This document shows, one piece after another, positions 9,038 to 17,315 of a stretch of DNA of 64,000 nucleotides (positions are counted from its first letter, which is position 1; every line of letters begins with the position of its first letter). Origin of the DNA: G965233625 sp965233625 (lineage in GTDB: Bacteria > Planctomycetota > Planctomycetia > Pirellulales > Pirellulaceae); assembly GCA_965233625.1 (NCBI GenBank), contig OZ247499.1, positions 2,294,001 to 2,358,000 on the forward strand. Reading direction: 5' to 3'. The notes under the pieces were generated by a model, which was not told where the DNA came from, did not search any database, and was given only the letters and a program-made list of their open reading frames with translations. The translations under genes and the position numbers were made by a program.

Positions 9038-9574
9038 TTATGGCTTCTGCACACGAATGTGTTTACCCAGCTCGGCAAGCAACTGCGGAAATTCAACGGG
9101 TTTTGTAAGAAAAGCCTGGGCGCCCATCGCGATAAGCTGCCGCTGAATGGCGGTGTTAGAGCGACCAGACAGGAAGATGACCGGGATGTCCGCCGTGACA
9201 GGATTTTTCTTGAGTCGCCGCAGCACGTAATCGCCAGAGCCGGACGGCATTTCAAAATCTAAGATGATGGCGTCGGCGGGATTGTTGAAGGCGTGCTTCA
9301 CACCGTCCATGCCCGTAAAGGCGCGGACGACCTGAATTCCGTATTGGTTCAGCCGCAGCGACAGCGCTTTCGACAGCATCTCGTCGTCGTCTACGTGCAA
9401 CACCCACGGCTGCATTGAGTCGCTGCTGGTTGGTGGCGCCGTGTCCGCCGGGCGGTGGCTGGAAGTAATGTCGTCGAGTTCCAGGAACTCGTCATCAGCC
9501 CCCAGTGCACCAAAAATAACGTCAATGATTTCGTTATTTCCGGGCGCCAGGGCTTCGCTTTCACTTGGATTCAT
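9038..9574 (-). CDS. Stand-alone response regulator (receiver domain only)
   Basis: A 178-residue protein with a 55-residue acidic leader (includes ADDEFLELDD) and one receiver domain (about 56-175). Phosphoacceptor Asp106 lies in IILDFEMPSGSGDYVLRRLKK, acidic residues are in HVDDDE, and Lys158 is in LTKP. It is clearly a paralogue of the downstream 189-residue receiver: both share the WVLH(V/I)(D/E)DD start and a GDY(V/I)LRRLK stretch after the phosphosite. No DNA-binding or enzymatic output is present. It lies between the hybrid histidine kinase gene (76 bases upstream) and the second receiver gene (51 bases downstream). Confidence 0.88.
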   Translation of the reverse strand: MNPSESEALAPGNNEIIDVIFGALGADDEFLELDDITSSHRPADTAPPTSSDSMQPWVLHVDDDEMLSKALSLRLNQYGIQVVRAFTGMDGVKHAFNNPADAIILDFEMPSGSGDYVLRRLKKNPVTADIPVIFLSGRSNTAIQRQLIAMGAQAFLTKPVEFPQLLAELGKHIRVQKP

Positions 9575-9650
9575 GGTGTCTGGTTTGTCTGGGAAGGATT
9601 GGGGCGGGCAGTGGATACAAACGGCGATGAACCTTTACGGCTGGCCGCGG

Positions 9651-11585
9651 TCAGACGTGGAGGCCAGAGAGTGAATTCTCGATGGCGGAAATGATGGTGC
9701 GGGCGTCGTACGGTTTGTGCAGGAAGAACCGTGCGCCTTTGTCGAGCGCCCGCTGCTGATCGACGATACTCGCCGAGAGCATTACGACAGGAATATCCTG
9801 TGTGGATGTGTCCCGCTTCAGTTCGTCCAGTGTTTCCAGTCCGTCCAGCACGGGCATCCGCACGTCCAGCACAATGGCGTCGGGCCGCTGCGCCATGGCG
9901 GCTTCCAGGCCGGCCTGACCATTGTTAGCCATCACCACGTCGTAGCCCGCGGCGCTTAAGCGGATCTGCAAAGCCCGGACGAGGGTTGGATCGTCGTCAA
10001 CCAGCAGCACGCGCGGGTTGTCAGCTGCCGGCGACCCGGCGACCATCGCGGTGAATTCGGAGATCAGCCCCGTGCGATCGCTCTCGTAGTTGAACTGGCC
10101 AACATGCGTCATCGTGAGCTTTGGCAGAGAACCATCCGGGCGGTTCCGGCGAAGGTCATTCCATTCGCCTGTGATTTTGTCTTCGAGTTCCTGAACCTCA
10201 GCAGCAGAAGCATTCGCGGCGAAAACCCACGACCCGTTGCCACTGTGATAAACCAGGTCGTTGGTCCGCGCCATCGACTGCAGGAACTCGTCAATGACCG
10301 GCTCTGGATTGAAGTCACCCTTCGTGTTCCTGGCGCTCGCACGGATCAGGTGAACGTCCGGGTTGATGTGCGGCAGCGCCTTGAGGCGTTCAACAAACCG
10401 GCCGAACAACGCCGCCGGATCATCGGTAGGCAGGGTGAAGGCGAACGTGCTGCCATTGCCCAGTTCGCTTTCAACCGTGACTTCGCCCAGATTCAGGTGA
10501 ACTAGTTCCTTCACGATATTCAGCCCGAGTCCGAAGCCGCGTGCACTGCTGCGCATCTGAACGCCGACCTGACGGAACCGCTCGAAAATGGTCTGCAGAT
10601 TCTCCTGGCTGATGCCAGGTCCGTTGTCACGGACGCTAATCCGCACTTCGTCAGGGCGGGCGCCACGACTGGCGTGGATGCAGATTCTGCCGCCTTCGGA
10701 ACAGAACTTAATGGCGTTGATCGCCAGATTCACAATCACGCGGCCTGTTTTTTCCAGGTCGCAATAAACGCTGGGCAGATTTTCTTCAAAGCTGTATTCA
10801 ACGGTAATTTTCTGGCTTTCGGCCCGGCGGTCGACCGTTGGACGTACGTGGTCCACAACTTCCGCCAATGTGCAGCTCCGACGCCAGACGCTTAGCAGAC
10901 CACCTTCCAGCTTGCTGATATCGAGCATGTCATCGACCATAATCGCCAGGTCGTCGATGCGTGTCAGGGCGATCGTCAGGAACTCATGCTGCTGATCCGT
11001 AACGGGTCCTGCGAGTCCATCTCGAGTGAGTGAGCAGAATTCTTTGATAACGGTTAATGGCGTGCGGAATTCGTGCGAAACATTGTCAACAAACTGCTGC
11101 GCCGTGCGCGAAACCTCCTGCAGACGCTCGTTTTCCCGCTCAAGCATCTCAACGCGCGACTCGACTGAATTCGCGCAGCCCTCAGCCGTGGCTGGCTCTG
11201 CTTGCGGAGTAGCCATTGCCTGCTGAATGGCACGCGAAAGGCATTCAGCCTCTACAGGGTGCGGACAGACAATCCACGGGCGTCCAGTTTCCTGTGCCGG
11301 CGCCTGTTCGCCAGGGGCGTTGGCGGCGCCGAGCATGACAACCGGCGACTTGTGTCCCAGGGTGCAGAATGCTTCGACGGTGGCAGACGGCTCTTCGCAC
11401 TCCATTGCGGTTCCGACCAGAGCGACATCGAAATCGTATTTGTTGAACGATTCGTCCGCAGCTGTCAGGTTATCGACCCAGTGCACGTCGTAAGACGTTC
11501 CAGGTTCAGCAGCCAGCATCCGCTGCACCAGAAGTGCGTTGTCACAGTCATCTTCAATGAGCAATAGTCGAATTGGCTTGGCCAT
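9651..11585 (-). CDS. Hybrid histidine kinase with pseudo-receiver and degenerate GGDEF-like domain
   Basis: The protein has 644 residues from ATG 11583-11585 (GGGG about 6 bases upstream); an in-frame ATG 27 bases earlier lacks a Shine-Dalgarno sequence. Domains in order: an N-terminal receiver-like domain (about 1-125) whose phosphosite position is Gly58 (DVALVGTA), so it cannot be phosphorylated there; a coiled linker; HisKA with His171 in SHEFRTPLTVIK; HATPase (about 255-390) with N box NLAINAIKF, DNGPGIS and GFGLGLNIVKEL; a region at about 400-505 resembling a GGDEF domain with SGNGSW where GGDEF should be; and a C-terminal receiver with Asp574 in IVLDVRMP. There are no membrane segments, so it is a soluble kinase. 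It is first gene of the operon with two stand-alone receivers, its likely phosphotransfer partners. Confidence 0.88.
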   Translation of the reverse strand: MAKPIRLLLIEDDCDNALLVQRMLAAEPGTSYDVHWVDNLTAADESFNKYDFDVALVGTAMECEEPSATVEAFCTLGHKSPVVMLGAANAPGEQAPAQETGRPWIVCPHPVEAECLSRAIQQAMATPQAEPATAEGCANSVESRVEMLERENERLQEVSRTAQQFVDNVSHEFRTPLTVIKEFCSLTRDGLAGPVTDQQHEFLTIALTRIDDLAIMVDDMLDISKLEGGLLSVWRRSCTLAEVVDHVRPTVDRRAESQKITVEYSFEENLPSVYCDLEKTGRVIVNLAINAIKFCSEGGRICIHASRGARPDEVRISVRDNGPGISQENLQTIFERFRQVGVQMRSSARGFGLGLNIVKELVHLNLGEVTVESELGNGSTFAFTLPTDDPAALFGRFVERLKALPHINPDVHLIRASARNTKGDFNPEPVIDEFLQSMARTNDLVYHSGNGSWVFAANASAAEVQELEDKITGEWNDLRRNRPDGSLPKLTMTHVGQFNYESDRTGLISEFTAMVAGSPAADNPRVLLVDDDPTLVRALQIRLSAAGYDVVMANNGQAGLEAAMAQRPDAIVLDVRMPVLDGLETLDELKRDTSTQDIPVVMLSASIVDQQRALDKGARFFLHKPYDARTIISAIENSLSGLHV

Positions 11586-11715
11586 TGGGAAACCCCGTAA
11601 TTTCTGGTCCATTCAAGACAGAGGGTGATAGGTGACACCCCCATGCATATGAACCATAGGTTACGGAATTTGCGTTTATCGCCAGCCTGGCGGATGAATG
11701 CCGTGAAAATATCGA

Positions 11716-13110
11716 CTAAAAAATCGAAGAGCCGCCCGGTTCGTCTGGCGTTGCGATTTCTACATCGGTCACCGGCTCTTCCACCTCAACATTCATGGCG
11801 GAATCTAACGAAGGCGGCGCGTATTCGCCCAGTTTGAAAATGCGGTCAACATTGCCACGCAGCACTTGCGTGCCCAGCTCAACCGCTTGCTCTTCGCTCC
11901 AGCGGCGGTCGATCACAAACCGTTCGGCGAGCACTTTTGCCAGAATCCGCCGGTACATCCCGAACTTGGGAAGCGCGAATTCAAGCTTGTACATATCGCT
12001 GTAATAACCGATCTGCTTGGTGCGTGGCGCCGCTTCGAGTCTGGCTGCCGCATCGTACTCAATGTAATTAGGCGTGTTCGAATACCACCAGTGGCCATTG
12101 GTCACTACGTTCGGAAATATCCACGAATAGCTTACAAGCTCCTGATTCGTCACACTTGCCAGCACCGAGACCGGAAAGGTCACTTCGGGGAACGCATTAA
12201 ACAGGTCTTTGTACTGAATCATCGAAACGCGACTGTCATAAAGATCCTGCCCCTGGAAGACACCGGCAGGATAGACACCGCGATTCACGCCAATCATCAG
12301 ATCAAATGGCAGCTTGAAATCGTCGCAGAGCTGGGCGATGGCCCAGAAGGTGAACTGCGAAGCCGCTTTCTTCTGCTGCTCTGCCGTATCGACGCCATCC
12401 TTACACAGATGCGCAAGGGCGTTGTCAGCGCGGGCGTCGCTGATCTTGGCTGGCGTAAATCCGGGTGGCAACGAAATGGCGCACGCCTTCGCGTTCTTCG
12501 ACACAAAGTGCTGGAACAACTGGCCCAGCGCCTGCCGCAGGGAATTGGCGTCGGAAATGGCGACACCCGTGGCTTTCTCCACCCGCTCGCGCACTTCGGG
12601 CTTTGCCAGGTGGAACACCAGATCGTCAGTGCGAAGGCAGGGGATATAAACGCTGGTGTCGAACCCTTCTAGCGGATCATCGAAGTCGTTGGTCAGAAAG
12701 ACGGCCTTCAATTTTGTCGCATCAAGCACCTTCTGAGGCCAATCCGGCGCCGCCATTTTTTCGGCCGCAGCATCGTACAGACCTTCCCAGTTGTCGGTCG
12801 TGACATCGTTTTCTTCAAAGCCCAGCAGCGCCTGAGCCATTTCGATAAACCAGCTGTACTGGATGGTGTTGGTGATCGGCCCCATCGCAGCAATCAGCCG
12901 GCCCACCTTCTCTTTTGGGTCCAGATCTGGCTCTTCGATTTCCGCCTTGGGAAGCCCGGCTGAATGGGCCAGTTCTGTGTAGTAGTGATAGCCAAGTATG
13001 TCGGCCAGCGTGTGCGAACCAGGATCCAGCGCGTTGATATGCGAGTGCGGGTCGATCAAGGTGAGTGACGAAAGCTGACTTTCAATTCGTTCACGTAATT
13101 CAATCGACAT
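11716..13110 (-). CDS. Uronate isomerase-like amidohydrolase-fold protein
   Basis: A 464-residue protein with an N-terminal metal motif, LIDPHSHINAL (His22, His24), followed by TLADILGYHYYTEL. This pattern is typical of the glucuronate isomerase (UxaC) branch of the amidohydrolase superfamily, which has a TIM barrel. Other barrel features such as the late SVLASVTNQELVSY and RRILAKVLAERFV segments fit that branch. True UxaC interconverts glucuronate and fructuronate; many planctomycete relatives are only distantly similar, so a different substrate is possible. The last 35 residues (EVEEPVTDVEIATPDE) are acidic and probably disordered. The gene has no obvious operon partner and is divergent from the small membrane protein at 13245. 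Fold assignment is fairly sure, substrate is not. Confidence 0.65.
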   Translation of the reverse strand: MSIELRERIESQLSSLTLIDPHSHINALDPGSHTLADILGYHYYTELAHSAGLPKAEIEEPDLDPKEKVGRLIAAMGPITNTIQYSWFIEMAQALLGFEENDVTTDNWEGLYDAAAEKMAAPDWPQKVLDATKLKAVFLTNDFDDPLEGFDTSVYIPCLRTDDLVFHLAKPEVRERVEKATGVAISDANSLRQALGQLFQHFVSKNAKACAISLPPGFTPAKISDARADNALAHLCKDGVDTAEQQKKAASQFTFWAIAQLCDDFKLPFDLMIGVNRGVYPAGVFQGQDLYDSRVSMIQYKDLFNAFPEVTFPVSVLASVTNQELVSYSWIFPNVVTNGHWWYSNTPNYIEYDAAARLEAAPRTKQIGYYSDMYKLEFALPKFGMYRRILAKVLAERFVIDRRWSEEQAVELGTQVLRGNVDRIFKLGEYAPPSLDSAMNVEVEEPVTDVEIATPDEPGGSSIF

Positions 13111-13244
13111 TCGCAGTTGCTCCGGTTGCAGGTTCGGTCTGGCGTTAAAATCATCAACATTGGGAAGGTTGTACGGACCGGGTGTACTTGGCGATCCGCG
13201 GTCGCCGGCTAGTATAGTTAAGCTGTTTTCCCTTTCGCAAGGCG

Positions 13245-13799
13245 ATGCCTGTGACCCGCCTCCCGCCTGATGACGAACGACCAGGGCTGAAACCGCCCCG
13301 GTTTCGCATCGTAACGCTGCTCCTGTTCACAGGTCTGCTGTGCGCTGCTTTTGCGATTGTCGCCACTTTGTCGCCGCAGGCCATGATTGGTTTTGTCCTG
13401 CTCCTGCTATGCGTGGTCGCCCACGTTGCTGGCAATGCACTCGGCACGCAACTGCGGAAAAATGGCGATAGTCTTTCCACGCTTTCAAACGAAGAGCGTG
13501 CCCGGTTATTCAGGCGGCCCACCCCCCAGGATGTAGCCCCACCCACCGTTTTGAGTGTTAAACGGGCTCCCGGACTGCTGGTGATGATTATCACGGTTGT
13601 CGGCGCTGTAGCGGGCGCCGGTATTGGCGGTGGACTGCTGGCGTGGGCCAACTGGGAGCAACTCGACGCCACGATTGCCGTGTTCTGCTTTACCGCAACG
13701 GGCGCCATCGGCGGAGTGGCAGGGTTTGGTGTGGGTAGCTTTGCCACGGTGATGTGGTCGGCCCACCGCGACGCGATGAAAGTGTCCAGCGGTAAGTAA
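13245..13799 (+). CDS. Small membrane protein of unknown function
   Basis: This 184-residue protein is not recognised. It has a short proline-rich cytoplasmic start, two adjacent hydrophobic helices (about 22-40 and 46-64), a soluble loop of about 45 residues (NEERARLFRRPTPQD), and two more hydrophobic helices (about 108-132 and 140-165), rich in Gly and Ala. That gives four transmembrane segments. ATG 13245 has an AAGG only two bases upstream; a GTG at 13251 in the same frame has a better spacing of 8, so the true start may be there. It is probably monocistronic: a terminator at 13947-13994 separates it from the pseudopilin operon downstream. Confidence 0.6.
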   Translation: MPVTRLPPDDERPGLKPPRFRIVTLLLFTGLLCAAFAIVATLSPQAMIGFVLLLLCVVAHVAGNALGTQLRKNGDSLSTLSNEERARLFRRPTPQDVAPPTVLSVKRAPGLLVMIITVVGAVAGAGIGGGLLAWANWEQLDATIAVFCFTATGAIGGVAGFGVGSFATVMWSAHRDAMKVSSGK

Positions 13800-13883
13800 C
13801 TGCCGGACACTGCGTGCCCTGCCGCCTGGCTGGCATCCGGCCTAGTGTGGCAATTTTCTGATAAATCCTCTGGCTGTTTGACT

Positions 13884-13920
13884 CGCCAGTTTGGCGCACT
13901 ACGTTTCCTTCGTACTGGCG
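13884..13920 (+). other. Inverted repeat (7-bp stem hairpin) upstream of terminator
   Basis: CGCCAGT at 13884-13890 is the exact reverse complement of ACTGGCG at 13914-13920, enclosing a 23-base loop. It lies 26 bases before the intrinsic terminator and could form with it a two-stem RNA structure. No known RNA family was recognised. Confidence 0.4.
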
Positions 13921-13946
13921 CCTTTGGGGAGGGGCGTTGGTCGCTG

Positions 13947-13994
13947 ACGCGGCGGGAATGGCTAGGAGCCTGAGGGGACCCGCCGCGTTTTTTT
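13947..13994 (+). terminator. Strong intrinsic (Rho-independent) terminator
   Basis: ACGCGGCGGG (13947-13956) pairs perfectly with CCCGCCGCGT (13979-13988), giving a 10-bp GC-rich stem, and is followed by seven T residues (13988-13994). The loop holds a nested hairpin, GGCT-AGG-AGCC. It would stop plus-strand transcripts reading out of the small membrane gene at 13245, or act as an attenuator before the pseudopilin operon. Confidence 0.85.
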
Positions 13995-14027
13995 ATGCGC
14001 GGAGCGGCAACACGATCGTCATCGTAG

Positions 14028-14041
14028 GGCAGGCGCCTGCC
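14028..14041. repeat. Perfect 14-bp palindrome
   Basis: GGCAGGCGCCTGCC is its own reverse complement. It is non-coding, between the terminator and the start of the first pseudopilin gene, 31 bases before its ATG. It could be a dimeric regulator site or one copy of a dispersed repeat. No further copy was noticed in intergenic regions of this window. Confidence 0.5.
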
Positions 14042-14071
14042 TGCCGACGCAGTGAAATTTCAACCACGACC

Positions 14072-14722
14072 ATGATTCAAAACCCCACACGTCATCACCC
14101 CACGATGCATACGGCGAATAATACCCGGTCCCGTCACCAGCTTCGCAGCGGCTTCACGCTCACCGAAGCCGTTGTAGCGCTCAGCGTCGCTACGATGTCC
14201 GCGGCGATGATCCTGCTGGCAGTGGACACAACCCTGGTTACAACCAGTGACTCTGTGGACGAAACCATCGCAGTTGGCATGGCCAAGCAGCTGATCGATG
14301 AAGTCATGTCCACGCGCTACAACTCGCCGGGCAGCCCGACTGACTACTACCAGTATCCGCTTACCGCGAATGCCTGGGAGCAAAGCGGTAACGGCAGAGA
14401 ACGCTTCAACGACACCGACGATTTCAACAATTACGTCGTCAATGGTGCGACCGGAGTCTGGGGATTTGCGTTGGGCGAGGGCGATGGCGCGGGCGGTCTT
14501 CGCCCAGCATCCATGCGCACCCGTCCTGGCGAGTTCAGCGACTGGCGGCAGGAAATATCCGTCTATTACGTCGCGGAGACAAACTTCGGACAGAAACTTG
14601 GCCCCTACGAAACGAGTGATTACCGCTGCGTGGAAGTCGTGATTTCAAAACGCCGTGCGGATGGGAACTACCGGGAACTAACGCGGCTGAGGAGGGTGTT
14701 CACTTATGTGCCACGCCATTAA
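14072..14722 (+). CDS. Pseudopilin (prepilin-type N-terminal signal)
   Basis: The protein has 216 residues from ATG 14072. A longer frame to 13937 would run through the terminator and is rejected; ATG 14105 is another possible start. A prepilin peptidase site is visible: RSGFTLTEAVVALSVATMSA, with cleavage expected after Gly, Phe as first mature residue and Glu at +5, followed by a hydrophobic helix. The rest is a globular domain without recognised motifs, beginning with a conserved-looking AKQLIDEVMSTRY segment seen in GspI/PilV-type minor pseudopilins. It is first gene of the secretion/pilus operon and overlaps the next gene by 17 bases. No Shine-Dalgarno sequence is evident. Confidence 0.82.
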   Translation: MIQNPTRHHPTMHTANNTRSRHQLRSGFTLTEAVVALSVATMSAAMILLAVDTTLVTTSDSVDETIAVGMAKQLIDEVMSTRYNSPGSPTDYYQYPLTANAWEQSGNGRERFNDTDDFNNYVVNGATGVWGFALGEGDGAGGLRPASMRTRPGEFSDWRQEISVYYVAETNFGQKLGPYETSDYRCVEVVISKRRADGNYRELTRLRRVFTYVPRH

Positions 14723-15521
14723 ACCGGCCAGAAGATACCGGCCCCATCGCGTTCGTAGATCTGGCCTGACACTGGTGGAACTGCTGGTTTCAGTCAGTAT
14801 CGTCACCATTGTCATCGGCGGAATGGGCGCAATGGCGGTGACCATCGGTAACGCCAGCCGTCACAACCGCGATCAACAGCTACTGTTGCAACACGCACGC
14901 GTCGCCATGCAGCGGATCGAAAACTCTATCGCGCAGGCGCACGCTAGCGAGCAGTTCCCCGGCCTGATGGTTTTCAACTCGTACGCCGGTTCCACACGCT
15001 TGCCCGAAACGCTGGTTATCTGGGCGCCGCAAAATTTGCCGGCTGATCCGGCGGGTCTACCGCGGTTCAGTGAACTAATCATTTACGCGCCCGGCATCTA
15101 CACGCCGGACAAACTTGTGGAGATACGCGCCGAGAACGATCACCGCATCGTGCCGCCGGTAACCAACCTTTCGCAGTGGCAGACGGAGTTAGACGCGCTG
15201 CGATCAGCTTCGCAGCCACTGGTGCTAACAAACCGTTTACGGACAGCCAACCTGCCGGGTTTTGGCAACTTTGGCGTGGTCCGTTTCAACCACCAGATGC
15301 GGCCCGATGCAACTTCCTGGCAGCAGTACAAAGATGGTTCCGTTAACTGGGACAGTCTCGCATGGCCGCTCGATAACGCCGGCAACAGCTACGGTGTGCG
15401 GCAGGTCTGGTGCAGTATCGAAATGCAACTCACCACCGAAGCGGGCGGCGCTGACCCCACGGCGCGTAGCACAACTGCCTTCTTTGGCTCCGGCGCCGTC
15501 AACTACGGGCTAACACCGTGA
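14706..15521 (+). CDS. Pseudopilin, GspJ-like
   Basis: A 271-residue protein with a prepilin signal RSGLTLVELLVSVSIVTIVI, cleavage expected after Gly with Glu at +5. It is followed by a helix and LLLQHARVAMQRIENSI, the pattern of GspJ/PilW minor pseudopilins that cap the fibre. The large globular part (about 60-271) is unassigned. The start lies inside the end of the preceding pseudopilin (17-base overlap) and the end overlaps the next gene by four bases (GTGA), so the three genes are tightly coupled. In type II systems GspI, GspJ and GspK form a tip complex, and the gene order here (I-like, J-like, K-like) matches. Confidence 0.82.
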   Translation: MCHAIKPARRYRPHRVRRSGLTLVELLVSVSIVTIVIGGMGAMAVTIGNASRHNRDQQLLLQHARVAMQRIENSIAQAHASEQFPGLMVFNSYAGSTRLPETLVIWAPQNLPADPAGLPRFSELIIYAPGIYTPDKLVEIRAENDHRIVPPVTNLSQWQTELDALRSASQPLVLTNRLRTANLPGFGNFGVVRFNHQMRPDATSWQQYKDGSVNWDSLAWPLDNAGNSYGVRQVWCSIEMQLTTEAGGADPTARSTTAFFGSGAVNYGLTP

Positions 15522-17056
15522 ACACGTTAAAGCATCTGGCAACAAGACAAGCTGTAAGGCGGCGCCGTGAAACGGGCCGTCGCGGAACCGCTGTGCTGAT
15601 CGTGCTGGGCATTATGTCGGTTGCGTTGGCCGTCTCATTCGCCATGCTACGCACGCAGGCTGGTGTGCAAAGCATCGCCGCCAACGCCTTGCGAAAAGAA
15701 CGCGCTCGACAGGTCGCACAAACCGGCCTGCAACACGCTTTAAGGCTGATGCAGACCGAAGACTGGGGCGGCGTAGATTCAACTGTCTCGCGCACCATTA
15801 CTTCGCACGAGTCCTTTACGATTCACTATGCAACCGGCGACGAAGCACTACGCCCTACCGATACGGATTACGAAGAGTACCCGTTCCGCGTCACCATCTC
15901 CGTAACGGGCGCCACCCGCGATCCAGGCAACCCCGCCGTGATTGCCTCGCATGAGATGAAGGTCGTCGTCCAACTGGTGCGACGCGAGTTCGCCGCATCG
16001 GCCGACCTCAGCACCCTCGCCAGTCAGACGATTACCCAATTGACCAATACCAGCGCCTATGTAGAACCACCCGTGCGTGTTGAAGGGCCGTGTCGTTTTG
16101 AAGGGACGCTAAGGCTGTCAACCGTCTATCCAGGCATCGATTCCACGCGTGACCGGCTTCTCGCGGGACTGGAACAGATGCGCATTGAAGACAAAGGCGA
16201 TCATCGCCCATTCAACGGTCCCGTTTCTTTAATTGCCGACAGAAACTCCGATGCGATTCCACTGCTACGCGATCAACTAAACCTTGGCGTCAACGCATTA
16301 CCCTCCACCACAAGCGGTTCCATCGGCGCTTCGCCACCCGCACTCTACACGCTTTATCCGGGCGGCAGATCCTACGACGTGCAGAACCTGACGTGGGATT
16401 ACGGCGTATCGATTTCTAACCGTACGCTTGAACCAGACCCACTGGTGAACCCTTTAGGGTTCTACCGCACGAGTCTTAGTTTAACGCTGGGTGATAATGT
16501 CACGTTTCGCGGCATGCTCGTCACAAGCGGCTATCAACCCGATTTGCTGGTTATGGGCGATAATGTCTCGCTGAAACAGGTAACACTTCCACCTGTCGAG
16601 TCCGCAACCAGTTCCCGCCAGCTTCCCTTAGCCGTTGTCAACGATGACTTCCGGCTCTACTCGGGAGTTCAGAACTGTTCGATCGAAGGTCTGTTAACTG
16701 CCTATGACGATTTTGAATTTCAGCGTGGCTCCGCAGATACATCAGCAGTTATTACTGGCAATGTGGTGTGCACACGTCTTGAACTATTTGGGCGGAATGA
16801 ATGGGGACACTTGTCGGTTCCCTGGGTGTTCACAGAATCTGCGTACAACGCGGATGTCGCTGACGGCTACACTGCAACATTCCCAGAGTGGCTGCACGCC
16901 AAGTACGGGTTGGACTACCAGCCAAAGCTTATCATTAAGCCGCCGGCCGTAACGCCGCATTATCACTGGCAGGATTTCTCCGAACCAGTTTATAAGCCGC
17001 GGGCAGGCGACGATGGGCTTCGCTGGTCGGTCGTCCGCATCCAGAACATTCCTTAA
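15518..17056 (+). CDS. GspK/PilX-like minor pseudopilin
   Basis: A 512-residue protein starting with GTG in a GTGA overlap with the previous stop. After a basic leader, RRGTAVLIVLGIMSVALAVSF forms a hydrophobic N-terminal helix without the Glu at +5, as in GspK, where that residue is normally absent. It is followed by RARQVAQTGLQHALRLMQ, the typical PilX/GspK continuation. The large C-terminal domain (about 150-512) includes segments reminiscent of right-handed repeats (LTLGDNVTFRGMLVTSG, LLVMGDNVSLKQVTL, NCSIEGLLTAYDDFEF), so it may be a bactofilin-like or beta-helical region; that is inference. The length is well above the usual 320 residues of GspK. It is third gene of the operon. Confidence 0.72.
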   Translation: MNTLKHLATRQAVRRRRETGRRGTAVLIVLGIMSVALAVSFAMLRTQAGVQSIAANALRKERARQVAQTGLQHALRLMQTEDWGGVDSTVSRTITSHESFTIHYATGDEALRPTDTDYEEYPFRVTISVTGATRDPGNPAVIASHEMKVVVQLVRREFAASADLSTLASQTITQLTNTSAYVEPPVRVEGPCRFEGTLRLSTVYPGIDSTRDRLLAGLEQMRIEDKGDHRPFNGPVSLIADRNSDAIPLLRDQLNLGVNALPSTTSGSIGASPPALYTLYPGGRSYDVQNLTWDYGVSISNRTLEPDPLVNPLGFYRTSLSLTLGDNVTFRGMLVTSGYQPDLLVMGDNVSLKQVTLPPVESATSSRQLPLAVVNDDFRLYSGVQNCSIEGLLTAYDDFEFQRGSADTSAVITGNVVCTRLELFGRNEWGHLSVPWVFTESAYNADVADGYTATFPEWLHAKYGLDYQPKLIIKPPAVTPHYHWQDFSEPVYKPRAGDDGLRWSVVRIQNIP

Positions 17057-17090
17057 AGCCGTCAGAACTGGCGGAATCGCCGAGGCAATC

Positions 17091-17315
17091 ATGATGAAAA
17101 AAACATTCCCCCGCTTCGCCCTGCTACTTGTTGCCAATGCCCTGATTTTGAGCGTGCTATGTTTCTATGGACGCGGCAACGCAGCGCCGCCTGCTGCGCC
17201 GTTCGCAAATTCCGTCGCGCAGCGTGAAGCGATGATCCGTGAACTACGCGAAATCAAGCAACTCCTGAAACAACAGAACGAAATGCTGCAAAAACAGGCA
17301 GCCGGAAACCGCTGA
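17091..17315 (+). CDS. Small exported or membrane-anchored coiled-coil protein
   Basis: A 74-residue protein from ATG 17091 (GAGG five bases upstream; ATG 17094 is equally possible). An N-terminal helix, FALLLVANALILSVLCFYG, looks like a signal anchor. A short Pro/Ala linker is followed by a charged heptad-like helix, REAMIRELREIKQLLKQQNEML, which should form a coiled coil. It is unrecognised. It lies inside the pseudopilin operon, and its TGA overlaps the next ATG by one base (TGATG), which argues for it being a real translated gene. It may be a structural or assembly factor for the machine encoded here. Confidence 0.7.
   Translation: MMKKTFPRFALLLVANALILSVLCFYGRGNAAPPAAPFANSVAQREAMIRELREIKQLLKQQNEMLQKQAAGNR

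Noticed and set aside
13937..14071. N-terminal extension of the first pseudopilin
   Set aside because: It would be translated from within a strong intrinsic terminator, and the prepilin signal needs the later start.
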